Notes: generated from the letters alone by a model not told the origin. A DNA stretch of 64,000 bases from an uncultured Verrucomicrobia subdivision 3 bacterium (GCA_903895255.1 CAITTG010000001.1:21799-85798); one strand, 5' to 3'. Counted from the stretch's first letter, positions 44,311 through 56,000 are shown. Made by a program: numbers and translations.

Positions 44311-44931
44311 TCACTTCTTTTTCTTCGCATCCGCCGCCCGCCACAGATACCAGGCGGCCGTGGTGCGGTGCGGCCGCCAGCGCTCGCCAAACGCCCGCAA
44401 CTCCGCGGGCTTGGGCATGGCCGGTTTTTTGTAAGCCACACTAAAACCCTGGCGCACTCCAAAATCATCCACGGGCAGCACATCCGGGCGGCCCAATTGG
44501 AAAATGAGCAGCATCTCCACTGTCCAGCGGCCCACGCCCCGCACCTCGGTCAGGCGGGTGATGATTTCCTCGTCCGACAACCTCACAATCTGCCGGGTGG
44601 CGGGTACCACGCCGGAGACCGTCTTTTCGGCAATGTCCCGGATGGCTTTGATCTTGGCAAACGAAAAGCCGCAGGCGCGCAACTGTTCATCGGTGACGCC
44701 GCCGAGGTCTGCCGCGCGCGGGAAACGCCGGCCGGGAAACAGCTTTTTAAACCGCCCCAGAATGTTCTCCGCCGCCTGGCCATGCAGTTGCTGGTGCGCC
44801 ACGGCCTGCACCAGTGATTGGAATGGGGGCCGCCGGGTTTCCGGCACGAGACCGCACGCGCCAATTTCCTGAATCAGCCGGCGCATCACGGGATCGGCGG
44901 CGGACAGGTGCTTCAGCGCGGCGGCGTTCAT
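44311..44931 (-). CDS. HhH-GPD DNA glycosylase (AlkA-like 3-methyladenine glycosylase)
   Basis: A 206-residue DNA repair enzyme of the AlkA branch. Its helix-hairpin-helix motif is LTEVRGVGRWTVEMLL (about 127-142) and the catalytic Asp is in LPVDDFG (Asp155/Asp156). FQSLVQAVAHQQLHGQAAENI is the family N-terminal helix. It lies 6 bases after argD on the same strand, in the middle of an arginine gene cluster, so it is likely cotranscribed with arginine genes for unknown reasons. No Fe-S cluster Cys set, so it is not MutY or Nth. Confidence 0.88.
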   Translation of the reverse strand: MNAAALKHLSAADPVMRRLIQEIGACGLVPETRRPPFQSLVQAVAHQQLHGQAAENILGRFKKLFPGRRFPRAADLGGVTDEQLRACGFSFAKIKAIRDIAEKTVSGVVPATRQIVRLSDEEIITRLTEVRGVGRWTVEMLLIFQLGRPDVLPVDDFGVRQGFSVAYKKPAMPKPAELRAFGERWRPHRTTAAWYLWRAADAKKKK

Positions 44932-44937
44932 CCCGGC

Positions 44938-46221
44938 TCAAACCAGCGACTTAACGATTTCCTCAATCAGCGTGATGCCCTCGCCGGCCTCCTGGGGCTT
45001 GAGGTTCAAGGGCGGCAGCAGGCGGACGATCTGCGTGCCGGCCGGAACGGACAGCACACCGGACAAGTGCAGGCGATTGACGAATTGCAGCGCCGCGGTT
45101 TTATCGCTGCCGGCAAAACCAGGGATGTTTTCCGCCAGCTCAATGCCCAGCATGAAGCCCAGGCCCCGCACGCGTTTGACCACGGTGGGATATTGCCGCG
45201 CGAGCCGGTCCAGTTCGTTGGCCAGCCATTCGCCGAGCTGCCGGGCGTTGCCGGCGAGTTGCTCGGCTTCGATGACTTCCAAAATGCGCAGGGCCACCGC
45301 GCACGCCAGCGGGGTGCCGCCATAGGTGGAACCATGCGTGCCCGGCCCGAGCAAATCCGCGTACGGGGACCGCACCCAAAACGCGCCGATGGGGAAGCCG
45401 CCGCCGAGGGACTTCGCCATGGACAAGCCATCCGGCAAAAAGCCCTCGCCGCCCGGCACGCCTTCGAGAATGCGCTGAAAACTCTGGAACCGGCCCGTGC
45501 GGTAATGGCCGCATTGCACACCGTCCATCAGCAGTAACAACTTCTTTTCGTCGCACAAGGCGCGCAGGCCCACCAGATATTCCGGAGTCGCGGGGGTCAC
45601 GCCGCCCTCGCCCTGCACCCCCTCAATCATAATCGCCGCGGTGGCCGGACTGATGGCCGCGCGGGCCGCCGCCAGGTCGTTGAAGGGAATGTAACGGAAG
45701 CCGGGCATGATGGGCTCGAACCCTTTCTTCACCTTGTCCTGGCCGGTGGCGGCAATCCCCGCGAGCGTGCGCCCGTGAAAGGAATTCACCGCCGTCAGAA
45801 TTTCGAAACGGCCTTCGTCATGGCCAAACTTCCGCGCGACCTTGAACAGCCCTTCATTCGCCTCCGCGCCGCTGTTCGCGAAAAAGCATTTGCCCGGCCC
45901 AATGCGCCTGACCAGCTCCGCCGCCAGCCGGCCCTGGGGCTCGGTGAAATAGAGGTTGGAAACGTGGATGAGTTTGCGCGACTGCTCCACGAGTGCTTCC
46001 GTGATCGCCGGATGCGCATGGCCCAGGCAGCACACGGCAATGCCGCTGCCCAGGTCCAGATACGGGCGGCCGCCGACATCGAACAGGTAACTTCCCTGGC
46101 CGTGGCTGAACACCAGTTCGAAACGGCCGTAGCTCGGGATCACATTGCTTTTAAACAATTCCCGAACCTTTTCAAATTCGTTTTGCACAATCGCTGGCGG
46201 GATGGGAAATATTTCCTTCAT
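44938..46221 (-). CDS. argD: Acetylornithine aminotransferase-like class III aminotransferase
   Basis: A 427-residue PLP enzyme. The PLP lysine is in SMAKSLGGGFPIGAF, and HSTYGGTPLACAVALRILEVI is typical. The MDGVQCGHYRTGRF segment differs from the usual (L/M)DEVQ(T/C)G: the Glu after the PLP-binding Asp is Gly. It probably makes N-acetylornithine from the semialdehyde in arginine synthesis, given argB just upstream. Related enzymes also act on other diamines. The start is the ATG at 46221. Confidence 0.9.
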   Translation of the reverse strand: MKEIFPIPPAIVQNEFEKVRELFKSNVIPSYGRFELVFSHGQGSYLFDVGGRPYLDLGSGIAVCCLGHAHPAITEALVEQSRKLIHVSNLYFTEPQGRLAAELVRRIGPGKCFFANSGAEANEGLFKVARKFGHDEGRFEILTAVNSFHGRTLAGIAATGQDKVKKGFEPIMPGFRYIPFNDLAAARAAISPATAAIMIEGVQGEGGVTPATPEYLVGLRALCDEKKLLLLMDGVQCGHYRTGRFQSFQRILEGVPGGEGFLPDGLSMAKSLGGGFPIGAFWVRSPYADLLGPGTHGSTYGGTPLACAVALRILEVIEAEQLAGNARQLGEWLANELDRLARQYPTVVKRVRGLGFMLGIELAENIPGFAGSDKTAALQFVNRLHLSGVLSVPAGTQIVRLLPPLNLKPQEAGEGITLIEEIVKSLV

Positions 46222-46313
46222 CTTAAAACCCCGCTCCGGTGGTTATATGAGATTGCATGGGAGCGTTTTTAGCGGATGCTGCGGGAATGGCAAGCACATC
46301 CTTGTGGAAATCG

Positions 46314-47198
46314 TCACGGCACGATTTCCGTGCCCACGCCTTTGTCTGTGAATATTTCCAGCAACACGGCGTGCGGCACCCGGCCATCGACAAACGACAC
46401 CTTTTCCACGCCGGATTTCAACGCGGCCACCGCGCTGTCGGTTTTTGGAATCATACCCTTGTCAATGACCCCGGATTGTTTCAAACCGTCCACTTCGCCG
46501 ATGTGCAGATGGGCGATGACCGTCGCGGGATCCTTGGGATCGCGCATCAACCCGGGCACGTCGCTCATGAACACCAGGCGCTTGGCCTTGAGCGCGATGG
46601 CAGCCTGCGCGGCGGCCACATCCGCGTTGCAATTATAAACCTTCCCCTCGGCATCGCGCGCCGTGGGGCTGATGACCGGCGTCACGCCCCGCGCGATGCA
46701 TTCCAGCAGCGGCGCGGTGTTAACCCCGATGACTTCGCCCACATAGCCGATGTCAATTTTGCGCCCGGGCGTTTGCTTGTCATCCAGCAGGAGTTTGCGG
46801 CAGGTGAAAATATCCGTGCCGGCAAAGCCCTGCACGCGCCCGCCCAGGGAGTTGATCGTGGCGACCACCTCGGGATTGATCTGCCGCGACAGCACGTCGT
46901 CCACAATCGTCACAATCGCCTCGTCCGTCACGCGCTGGCCCTGGATGAAACTGGCCTGCAAGCCCGACTCCTCCATGGCGCGCGTGATGGCCTTGCCACC
47001 GCCGTGCACCACCACCGGATTGATCCCGGCCGCCTCCAGAAAGACGATGTCCCGGGCGACCCCGTTGCGCACGGCCGCATCCGGTGAATCCATGAAACTG
47101 CCGCCGTATTTCACGACGAACGTGGCCCCGCGAAACTTTTGCAAATACGGCAGCGCTTCCAGGAGCGTGTTGGCTTTGGCGATTAAATCTTGCACCAC
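46314..47198 (-). CDS. argB: Acetylglutamate kinase
   Basis: A 294-residue amino-acid-kinase that phosphorylates N-acetylglutamate. FVVKYGGSFMD (nucleotide loop), VHGGGKAITRAMEESGL (substrate loop), GLMRDPKDPATVIAHL and GGMIPKTDSAV-like (here KGMIPKTDSAV) are visible. It is the first gene of the arginine cluster. The start is one of two consecutive GTG codons (47198 or 47195). Confidence 0.93.
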   Translation of the reverse strand: MVQDLIAKANTLLEALPYLQKFRGATFVVKYGGSFMDSPDAAVRNGVARDIVFLEAAGINPVVVHGGGKAITRAMEESGLQASFIQGQRVTDEAIVTIVDDVLSRQINPEVVATINSLGGRVQGFAGTDIFTCRKLLLDDKQTPGRKIDIGYVGEVIGVNTAPLLECIARGVTPVISPTARDAEGKVYNCNADVAAAQAAIALKAKRLVFMSDVPGLMRDPKDPATVIAHLHIGEVDGLKQSGVIDKGMIPKTDSAVAALKSGVEKVSFVDGRVPHAVLLEIFTDKGVGTEIVP

Positions 47199-47279
47199 TT
47201 AGTGTTAAAAAAAATCCCGGGAAAATGAAAGCGCGATTATTGCGTTAATTGAAATGCCGTTGGTCGTGCAGGCATTTAA

Positions 47280-47408
47280 GCTTCAAACTTCAAACTCCAA
47301 AATCCAGAGAAAATCCATCCCTCAAACTTCAATTGGAACTACGCCCGCAACACTTTGATGGTTGAAATTTGAATTTTCTCTGAATATTGAATATTGGATT
47401 TTGAAGTT
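47280..47408. repeat. AT-rich dispersed repeat forming a large imperfect inverted repeat
   Basis: TTCAAACTCCAAAATCCAGAG on the left can pair with CTCTG...GGATTTTGAAGTTT on the right, giving a long imperfect hairpin between argB and xseA. It shares words with the elements at 16640 and 30930. Confidence 0.45.
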
Positions 47409-48845
47409 TCACACCCGATCGTTTTTTTTCTCCGCCACCTTCGCCGTCTTCTCCACGCGACTAATCACTTCTCCGCCGCTTAACTTCGTGCGCAACTCGC
47501 CCGCCGCGATGGCCTCCGCCGGTTGGCGCAGGATTTTGCCGGTTTTCGCATCCAAGGTGATCGAATAGCCCCGCGCCAGCACTTGGTCCGGGCCGAGTAG
47601 ATTCAGGCGCCGCTCAAAATGCCCGAGTAACTCCCGGCGCTGCTTCAGCACCTGTGCCGGGCGCACCCGTTGAAAACGTCCCGCCAGGTTTTCCAGGATC
47701 ACCGCCCGGTCGCGCGCGGCCGATTTGACCCGGCGCAACAAACCACTTTGCAAATCATCCAGCCGTTGCAACGCCTCATCCAGCCGGCGACGCGGATGCC
47801 GCCGCGCCAGCCGCGTGTGCCATTGCGCCAGATCTTCCGTCACGTTGCGCATGCGGCGCTGCACCCGGTTGCCCAGCCAGGCCGGGGCTTCCGCGATAAA
47901 ATCCCGGCTGGCAAAAACCCCCTCCGTGATGATCTCCGCCGCCGCGCTCGGGGTGGCCGCGCGAAAATCCGCCACAAAATCACTGATCGTAAAATCAATC
48001 TCATGCCCCACCGCCGAGACTACGGGCAGCGCGGACGCGAAAATCGCCTGCGCCACCGGTTCCTCGTTGAATGCCCACAAATCCTCCAGACTGCCGCCGC
48101 CCCGGGTGATTAAAATCAAATCCAGCGGGGCCTGTCCCGCTGGCGGGCTTTGACTAAACTCATTCAATTCGCGAATCGCCTCCGCGATTTCCGCCGCCGC
48201 GCCCTCACCCTGCACCCGGCAGGGCGCCAGCACCATTTCCAGCCCCGGATTGCGCCGCTCCACCACATGCAGCACATCGCGGATCGCCGCCCCGGTGGGG
48301 GAGGTCACCAGCCCGATGCGTTGTGGATAGCGGGGCAGGGGACGCTTCCGTTCCGTCGCAAAGAGCCCGGCCGCCGCCAGTTTTTGCTTCAGTTTTTCAA
48401 AGGCAATTTGCAGCGCACCCACCCCTTGCAATTCCACCGCCCGCACAATCAATTGATATTGCCCGCGCGCCTCGTACACCGTCAGGTCCCCCTGCAAGAG
48501 CACCTTCTGTCCGTCCGCCAGCAACGTCCGCGCCTCGCTGGCCGTGCCGCGAAACAGCACGCAGCTCAATTGCGCCCCGGCGTCCTTGAGCGAAAAATAA
48601 ACATGCCCCGAACTCTGCGCCCGGAGATTCGTCACCTCGCCGCTCACCCACACCAGGCCCACGGATTTTTCCAACAGCCGCTTCACCTGCGTGGTCAGTT
48701 CGCTGACTGACAACACTTTCCGCACCGCTTCCGCCGGAAAGAGTTCGCCGAAGTCCCATTGAGATTTGGAGGATTTGCTCACGCGCTCTTTTAATGCGGT
48801 ACGCTTGCGCCGCAAATGCCAGGTTTGCCATTCATGCCCCCACAT
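47409..48845 (-). CDS. xseA: Exodeoxyribonuclease VII large subunit
   Basis: A 478-residue nuclease subunit. The OB-fold N-terminus (about 40-145; VGLVWVSGEVTNLRAQSSGHVYFSLKD) and the catalytic domain with IGLVTSPTGAAIRD and LILITRGGGSLEDLWAFNEE match XseA. It degrades single-stranded DNA together with the small subunit XseB, which is not seen in the window. Start is the ATG at 48845, but a later in-frame GTG at 48782 is possible since the first 20 residues are not conserved-looking. Confidence 0.93.
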   Translation of the reverse strand: MWGHEWQTWHLRRKRTALKERVSKSSKSQWDFGELFPAEAVRKVLSVSELTTQVKRLLEKSVGLVWVSGEVTNLRAQSSGHVYFSLKDAGAQLSCVLFRGTASEARTLLADGQKVLLQGDLTVYEARGQYQLIVRAVELQGVGALQIAFEKLKQKLAAAGLFATERKRPLPRYPQRIGLVTSPTGAAIRDVLHVVERRNPGLEMVLAPCRVQGEGAAAEIAEAIRELNEFSQSPPAGQAPLDLILITRGGGSLEDLWAFNEEPVAQAIFASALPVVSAVGHEIDFTISDFVADFRAATPSAAAEIITEGVFASRDFIAEAPAWLGNRVQRRMRNVTEDLAQWHTRLARRHPRRRLDEALQRLDDLQSGLLRRVKSAARDRAVILENLAGRFQRVRPAQVLKQRRELLGHFERRLNLLGPDQVLARGYSITLDAKTGKILRQPAEAIAAGELRTKLSGGEVISRVEKTAKVAEKKNDRV

Positions 48846-48995
48846 TATTGACCACCCCCGGCGGCTGCCAAGTTATATTATCGGTCGCAGCCACCAGGGT
48901 GGTTCGCGCTCCGCCGCCCCGGCGGCGATGGTGACTCATTTGGCACTTTTCAATCCCAAAACTTGGTCCTAATATTTTGATTCATAATTGTGATA

Positions 48996-49532
48996 ATGAA
49001 TCAATATTTTTTAACCCTGGTGACCATGTTTGTGCTGGTGGGTTGCCGGCGTCAGGCGCCGTCCGTGGATATTTGGAAGGCCGCCGCCACCGGCAATCTC
49101 CTGGCCATCCAGCAGCACCTGGCCTATGGCACCGATGTGAATGCCGTCGAGCCGATCCTCGGCGGCACCCCCTTGATCGCCGCCGCCCTGACCGGCCAGA
49201 CCGAAATTGCCGGAATTTTAATCGCCCATGGCGCGCGACTCGACACCCGGAATAGCGATGGCGCCACGGCCTTGATGGTCGCCGCCTTTTTTGGCCACCC
49301 CGACACCGTGAAACTCCTCCTGGAAAAGGGGGCCAATGCCAATCTGGCCAATAACCGCAGCCATACCCCGCTGGATGCGGTAACCGTGAAGTGGAGTCCG
49401 GAGCTGGAGGCGTATTATCAAGCCATTGCCCGCCCGTTGCAGCTCCAGCTCGACTTTGATCGCATCCAGGCGGCCCGGCCCCAAATCGCCGACCTCCTCC
49501 AGCAACATGGCGGCAAACCCGGCCATCCTTGA
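48996..49532 (+). CDS. Ankyrin-repeat lipoprotein
   Basis: A 178-residue protein with a lipoprotein signal (FVLVGC, Cys17 of the chosen start) and about three ankyrin repeats (GGTPLIAAALTGQTEIAGILIAHGAR, GATALMVAAFFGHPDTVKLLLEKGAN, SHTPLDAV...). The ATG at 48996 is preferred to a GTG 6 bases upstream. It is a small relative in design of the ankyrin protein at 16.7-19.5 kb. Role unknown; an envelope-anchored binding protein is likely. Confidence 0.75.
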   Translation: MNQYFLTLVTMFVLVGCRRQAPSVDIWKAAATGNLLAIQQHLAYGTDVNAVEPILGGTPLIAAALTGQTEIAGILIAHGARLDTRNSDGATALMVAAFFGHPDTVKLLLEKGANANLANNRSHTPLDAVTVKWSPELEAYYQAIARPLQLQLDFDRIQAARPQIADLLQQHGGKPGHP

Positions 49533-49552
49533 CCGCCGGTTCGTTCCGCACG

Positions 49553-49960
49553 ATGAAGACCTACTCCCCCTCCCAACTGCTCGCCGGTGACGCCGCCCTG
49601 GTGCGCCAGCACGCGCTCACCCGCTGGCTGTCCCCCGACCTCGCCCAGGCCGCCGTGGATTTCTGCCGGAATCTGGGCCTGACCCCCGCCTACTCCGAGT
49701 GCTCCCCCGGACGTTTAACCCGCTACCTGTTTTGGAGTCCGCCCCCGGGTACCCAGGGTGAGGTGCGTTCCGGTCGGACCAAAGAAAAATTCGAAGCAAT
49801 TGACCACGCGAACCACGACCACCCCCGGCGCCTGTTGTCCTTGCATATCAGCGACGAAGGTTTGTATTCGGCCGTTTGGATTTCCGCGGAGCATTACGAA
49901 ACGGCGAAAACCTGGCTGGCGGCCCATGGCGTCACCCCCGCGCAGATTCACGAATCTTGA
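49553..49960 (+). CDS. Hypothetical protein
   Basis: A 135-residue product with protein-like composition (LTRWLSPDLAQAAVDFCRNLGLTPAYSEC, LLSLHISDEGLYSAVWISAEHYETAKTWLAAHGV). I do not recognise a family. The end resembles small substrate-binding or glyoxalase-like folds only in a general way. The start is the ATG at 49553, 20 bases after the ankyrin gene, so both may share a transcript. Confidence 0.5.
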   Translation: MKTYSPSQLLAGDAALVRQHALTRWLSPDLAQAAVDFCRNLGLTPAYSECSPGRLTRYLFWSPPPGTQGEVRSGRTKEKFEAIDHANHDHPRRLLSLHISDEGLYSAVWISAEHYETAKTWLAAHGVTPAQIHES

Positions 49961-50034
49961 CCCAGAGCCATGGCAACATCCCAAGCCGCATTTGAATATC
50001 CGTGTTCATCCGTGGTTGAATCCATTTATACGAT

Positions 50035-53000
50035 TCAATAAATGGAAAACCCCGCCAGGCTCGTCACCGCCGGATCCCCCGCATGGTCAAAAAAAGTTTC
50101 GTTCAGTAGGCCCGATCCGGCCTGGTAAAACGTGGCCTGCAAATAATTGGTGGCCCCCGCCAGACTGCCCGACCCGCGGTAATTGAGCTGAAAAACTGCA
50201 ACCACCGGACTGTAAACCTGATACTTCCAGGTGCCCGCATTGGTGGTCTGCTGCGAACCGGCGGTTTCGACTTGCGTGAAAAATCCCCGGGCTTGCAATT
50301 CGATCGCCTCCACCGTCGGCACGAACTGGTTGTTGATAAATCGTTCCGTATAGTTGGTGGCATGGAGGGTCAGCCCGGTCACGCTGGCCGGGGCCTCCGT
50401 GATGGCCGGGAAAAGCACCAGGCACTCGATGTTGCTGGTTGCCGCCGCCGGATTGGTATACCAGGCGCATCGCGGGGTGACAAAATTCAATGCGAACGAC
50501 TGCCCGCTATTGGTCGTGCCCGGCGGCCAGGTGGCGGCAAGGCTGAGCCGGGCACTACGGGTATGGTTTTGGGCATAGCCATAAGTGCCTGCGCCGGCCG
50601 TGGGCGGACTGTCATAGCTGAACACGCTGTAGGTGCCAGCCCCAAAGGCAATGACTGATTGGGAGCCGTCGCTGCCGTGAATCTGCGCCTCGGTTCCGTT
50701 CAGTGAGGCCGGGGCGGAGGGCGCGCTGGCCGGCAATGCATAAATGCCGCTGTCGGAGCCGGTGGCCTTGCCCGCCGCATCATAAGCGCTGGCATAATAG
50801 GCCCCCACATTAGTGTAATCATTGATCAGCACCAAATAATTCGTGCCTTGCTCCGCATCCCCCCACGCCAGCAAACCCGAAATCTGGCTGGCCGGCTGGA
50901 AGGCATAGTGTGCCTCTCCGCCATCCCCGCCGGTGTTGGTGAAACTAACCGTGGCACCCGCAAAATTCAGGGTGGCGGCCACGCCATTCGAGCTGAATAA
51001 TTGCATCGTTTTGCCCGCCAGCGTCCCCGGAATCAATGGATAGGTGGGACCGAAGGTGATCGTGCCCGTGTCCCCGCTGATTTCATTGGAGTAAGTTCCG
51101 TAGTCGCGGGCCGTGAACTTCAAATCCAAGGTGACCAGGCCACCTGCCGCGGACGGCGGCGCGGTGCTGGCAAAGCTCAGTTCACCGTTGGTGGGCGAGA
51201 GCTTCTCATAGCTGTACTGGCCCACCGAGGGGGTTTGACCGGTGACATACGGTGCCAGGCTGAACGTGTTCGTGCCGAAATCAAAGGTGAACCCGGTGCC
51301 CGCGAAAGACCGGCCGTTGGCCAGCGTGTTCGCCAGCGCAACCGGCGCCGGGTCCCGCTGGAGATTTTTGAAATCAATGGTGCTGGTGGGCGAGGTGTTG
51401 CCCGCAAAATCCACCGCGTAGACTTGTAAAATATTGGTGCCTTCCGCCCGCAAGGGCAGGGCGGGTGTGTACCAGTTGGCGTAGCCATTCCCCGTCGAGA
51501 CCGACTGCCAGCCCGTGCCGTTCAATTGATAATACACCCCAGCCACACCCACGTTGTCCCGCGCCGTTCCGGTCACCGTGAAAACTGTGTTGCTCACCAG
51601 TTGATTTGGCCGGGGCGCGGTGACGCTGAACACCGGCGGCGCGATATCGGCGAAGCTTGCCACCAGGCTCATTCCCGGACTCATGGTGAAAAACAGCGTC
51701 GGCTGATTGGTCAAAGTAACCAATGTGGATCCCCCGCCGCCGCCGATGATGGTGGTTTGCCGGGACCTGGATTCAGGTAGCATGGGTGGCGGCGAGGTGC
51801 CATCTTGCCAGCTTGCCCAATTGACAAACCCAAAGCCGTTCGCCGGCCGGGCCGTCATCGCATAAGTTTGGCCCAGTTGCAACTGTTGCCCGTTGTAATT
51901 GGGTGAAATCGTACCTGGGCCCCAGACGGTCACCTTCAGGCTCGCTTTTAAAACATAGACGAAATTCACCGTGTTGGTCTTCGACACGTTGCCACTCGTA
52001 TCCACCGCGTACACTTGAAAGGTGTTGGTCCCGGGATTCAAGTATACGGGGACGGACCATTGGTTGGTTCCGGTGGGATGCAACCAGCCCCCGCCATTAA
52101 ATTGGTACCACACATTCGCTACCGCGGCATTGTCACTGGCCGTGCCCTGGACCAGGAAGTGGTAATTATTGACAAAGGCATTCGGAAACGGGCTTTGGAT
52201 CGTGACGCTGGGCGGGGCAATATCCATAAAATTCGCAATGTAAGCCAGAAACCCGCCCATGGTGAATTTCAGGGTCGGCGAATTGGTCAGATAGAACGGC
52301 GGATCGGAGGGGATAATCCCGGTGAATTGCGGTGTTACCGTATTCGTGTTGCCTTCTTGCAACGGCTGGATTAGGGAAACGGCGTGCCAGTTCGTAAAGG
52401 CAAAGCCCTTCGCCGGAATCGCCGTCATGGCGTAATTCTCGCCCACCTGCAACTGCTGACCGCGATAATTGGGGGTCACCGTTCCCTGGCCATTGATGGT
52501 CAGGAAGAACGGCACTTTGAATACATACACGAAATTCACCGTGTTCGTCGCCGACACATTGCCGCTCGTGTCCACCGCATAGGCTTGAATCGTGTTGGTC
52601 CCGGGGTTCAGGGTCACCGGCACCGACCATTGATTGAGGCTGTTGGGATTCTGCCAGCCGCCGCCATTGAACTGATACCACACATTGGAAACCCCGGCAT
52701 TGTCAACGGCCGTGCCTTGGACGAGAAAGTTGTAATTGGTGACAAATGCCCCGGCAGTGGGATTGGTGATGTGGAGCACCGGCTTCGTCACATCCACGAA
52801 ATTCGCCTGGTAACCCTGGATTAACGTAAGAATGGTGCTGGTGATAACGGACCCGTCGGCATTGGTCCCGCTGGTGGTGTAAATGTTCTGCGGCCCCGCC
52901 ATGGTAAACGCCAGCGTGGGCCCATTGGTCAGCACCCCCTCGGACACAATATCCGTGCTTACATTGACATTGGTTTCCGTAATTGGACCCAGGTTGTTAA

Positions 53001-56000
53001 TGATCAGTGAGGTCAGGGTATAAGTGTTAAACCCGGTCCAGTTCGTGAATGCAAAACCACTGCCCGGCTTCGCCGTGGCGGTCATGTGGTAATGCCCGCC
53101 CACCGCCAGCACCGCGTTGCTATAATCCGGAGAAATCGTGCCCTGCCCGACGATTTGCACTGGCAGAGTGGCCGAGGGAATGCCGCGAAAAGCGATGCCG
53201 TCGGTCGCCGACTCATTGCTGGTGGTGTCCACCGCATAGGCCTGAAAAATGTCGAGGCCCGCGGTCAGCGTCACCGTCGCCGACCAGTTGGTGGTGCCGC
53301 TGGCATTCAACCAGCCGCCGCCATTGATCTGATACCACACGCCGGCCACCCCGGTGGGGTCACTGGCGGTGCCCGTGACGGTGTAGATGGTGTTGCTCAC
53401 CGTCTGGCCGTTGGCCAGATTGTTGATGCTTATCGTTGGCCGGAGATCATACTGGTAGTTGGCGGAAAGCTCATTGGTCTGCCCCGCCGTCACCGCCAGG
53501 GTTTGACTCGCCGGACTCGACCATCCGTGAATCATGTTAAAAGACACCGTGGCCTGGGTGGTTGCCAGCGTCAACCCCACCGTGGCACCATTCGTCTGCC
53601 ACGCGCCGCCATTCACCCGCCACTCCGCCCCGGCGCTGGCCGCCGCCGTGGGATTGATTATCACTTGCACCGCGCCGGGCACCTGAAGGTAGGTTCCACT
53701 GGCCGTCGTCGTCACATTCGAGGTCACCTGCACCGTGATGCCGGCCGGCGATGTCCAGCCGCTGATCGCATTAAAACTCACCGCATGACTGCCCGTCAGC
53801 AGATTGGAAACCGTTGCGCCACTATTCTGCCAGGGGCCACCATCCAACTGCCACTGGGCCCCGTCCGCCGCTGCCGCCGGGTTGATGGTCACCTGCAAAG
53901 CCCCGGTGGGTGGGTGCCATGGTGTGGGCAATACGCCGTCTATGTATCCGAGCCAACCCGTGGTCCCTGGCAGGTAATAGACCGCGGTCGAGTCATCCCA
54001 GAACACACCGAATCCAAACTCGGGCGCATTTCCCAAAAAATAGAGTCCCACGAGATTGGTGCAGTCAAAGAAAGCATAGTCACCGATATTGGTGATGGCT
54101 GAGGGGATGGTGACGCTGGTCAGGCTGGCACAAAATTGAAATTCGGCGTTCCCCAAGCTGGTTAATCCATCGGGCAGGGTCACACTGGCCAGTTCTCTGC
54201 ATTGGGCGAACGCATAATCTCCGAGGTTGGTCACACTGTTGGGAATGGTCACATTGGTCAGGCCGGAGTCAGTGAACGCAAATTCTCCGATACTGGCCAC
54301 GCCTTCGGGCAGCGTGATGCCGGCCAGGTTGTTGCAATAGGCGAAGGCATAATCCCCGAGGCTCGTCACGCCTGCGGGGATCGCCACGCTGGTCAGGTTG
54401 TAGCAGCTCTGAAAAGCTTGGTTTCCAATGCTGGTCACACTTGGGGGGATTGTCACCTCTGACAGGTTGAAGTTGTTTTGAAACGCTGACCCTCCGATGG
54501 CGGTCACCAGCAGGCCGTTGATTGTATCCGGTATGGCCACAAACTCATCCGAACCGAGATAGCTGGTGATCGTGATGCCGCCATTATTGGTCGTGTAAAG
54601 AAATTGCGCGGGTGGCGGGATTTGGTTTATCCCTGCATAAATGCCGGTCACGCGGTTGGTGGCATTTGCTGTCACCAAAACCGTCTGGCTCGCCGGGTTG
54701 GTCCAGCCCGCCACGGTGTTGAAAGTCACCGTGTAGGTGCCCGGCGTCAGCCCCTTGATGGTCTCGTCGCCTGCCTGCGCAAGGCCGCCAGCCACCTGCC
54801 AGTTTGCCTCCCATTGGACCGCCTGATCCGCTGGCAAAATGGTCACTTGCAATGCCCCCGTGGGCGAACCCAAGGCCGCCGCCGGCACGCCCGCAAACCA
54901 GTTGGTCCATCCGCTGGCCCCGGGTGTGAATGTCACGGTGACGCTGCCGTAAAATTCCTGGCCAACCGTGGCCGGGGCGTTGCCCGCGAAAAACACATTG
55001 GTCAGGCTGGAATCCGCCAGAAAGACCCCGTCCGCCAGGTTGGTCACGCTGGCGGGAACCTTGACGCCCGTCAGCGTGAGGCAATTCGCGAACGCGGTGC
55101 TGCCAATGCTGGTCACGGTGTTGGGCACTTCATAAATGCCTGCGAACGCTCCTGGGCATTGTAGGAGGATGGTTTGGTTTGCGTTAAACAACACTCCGTC
55201 CACACTGCTATAATTCCGGTTGCCGGGTGCCACATTGATGGCCGCCAGCTTGAGGCAGCTTTCAAACGCCTGCGACCCGATATTGGTTACCGTCGCGGGA
55301 ATCACCACCATCGTCAGGCCGGCGCCAGAAAATGCCTCCTCGCCAAGGCTGAGCAGTCCATCCGGCAGGGTCAAACCGCCCAGATTCTGGCAGCCATTGA
55401 AGGCTGAACGGCCAATGCTGGTCACCCCCTGGCCGATCACGGCGTTGGTCAGGGCCGCACACTGCGCAAACACATTGTTCCCCAGGTTGGTCACCGAATC
55501 CGGCAGGCTGACGCCGCCCAATGCATAACATTGTTCAAAGGCATTGTCCCCGATACCGGTCACCCCGGACGGGATTGTGATTCCCGTGAGTTGGGCGGCA
55601 TCCGCAAACGCATTCGTCTCAATGGTGGTAACCCCGGCGGGAATCGTATAGCTGCCGCTCAACCCGTACGGATACTCGATCAGCGTGGTCAGGTCATGGG
55701 TAAACAATACCCCATTCACACTGGCATAGGCGGGGTTCCCCGGTGCCACGTTGATCGCTTGCAGTGACGGCGTCGACCCAATCGGCGAATAGAAAACTCC
55801 CCCATACAATCCCGCGCCGTAATAGGGGCTCCCAAACGGCGATATGCCGATGCTAATAACATTGGTCGGGATGGTGATGCTGGTCAGGCTCGTGCCGGCA
55901 AACGCACTGGAGCCGATATTGGTCACACTATCAGGGATGGTGAAGGTCGTCAGCGCGCTGCATTCCTCAAACACTCCCTGGCCCATGCTGGTTACCCGGC

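Noticed and set aside
53086..54102. 338-codon plus-strand frame opposite the giant LRR protein
   Set aside because: Antisense of a repeat-rich gene; repeated low-complexity character.
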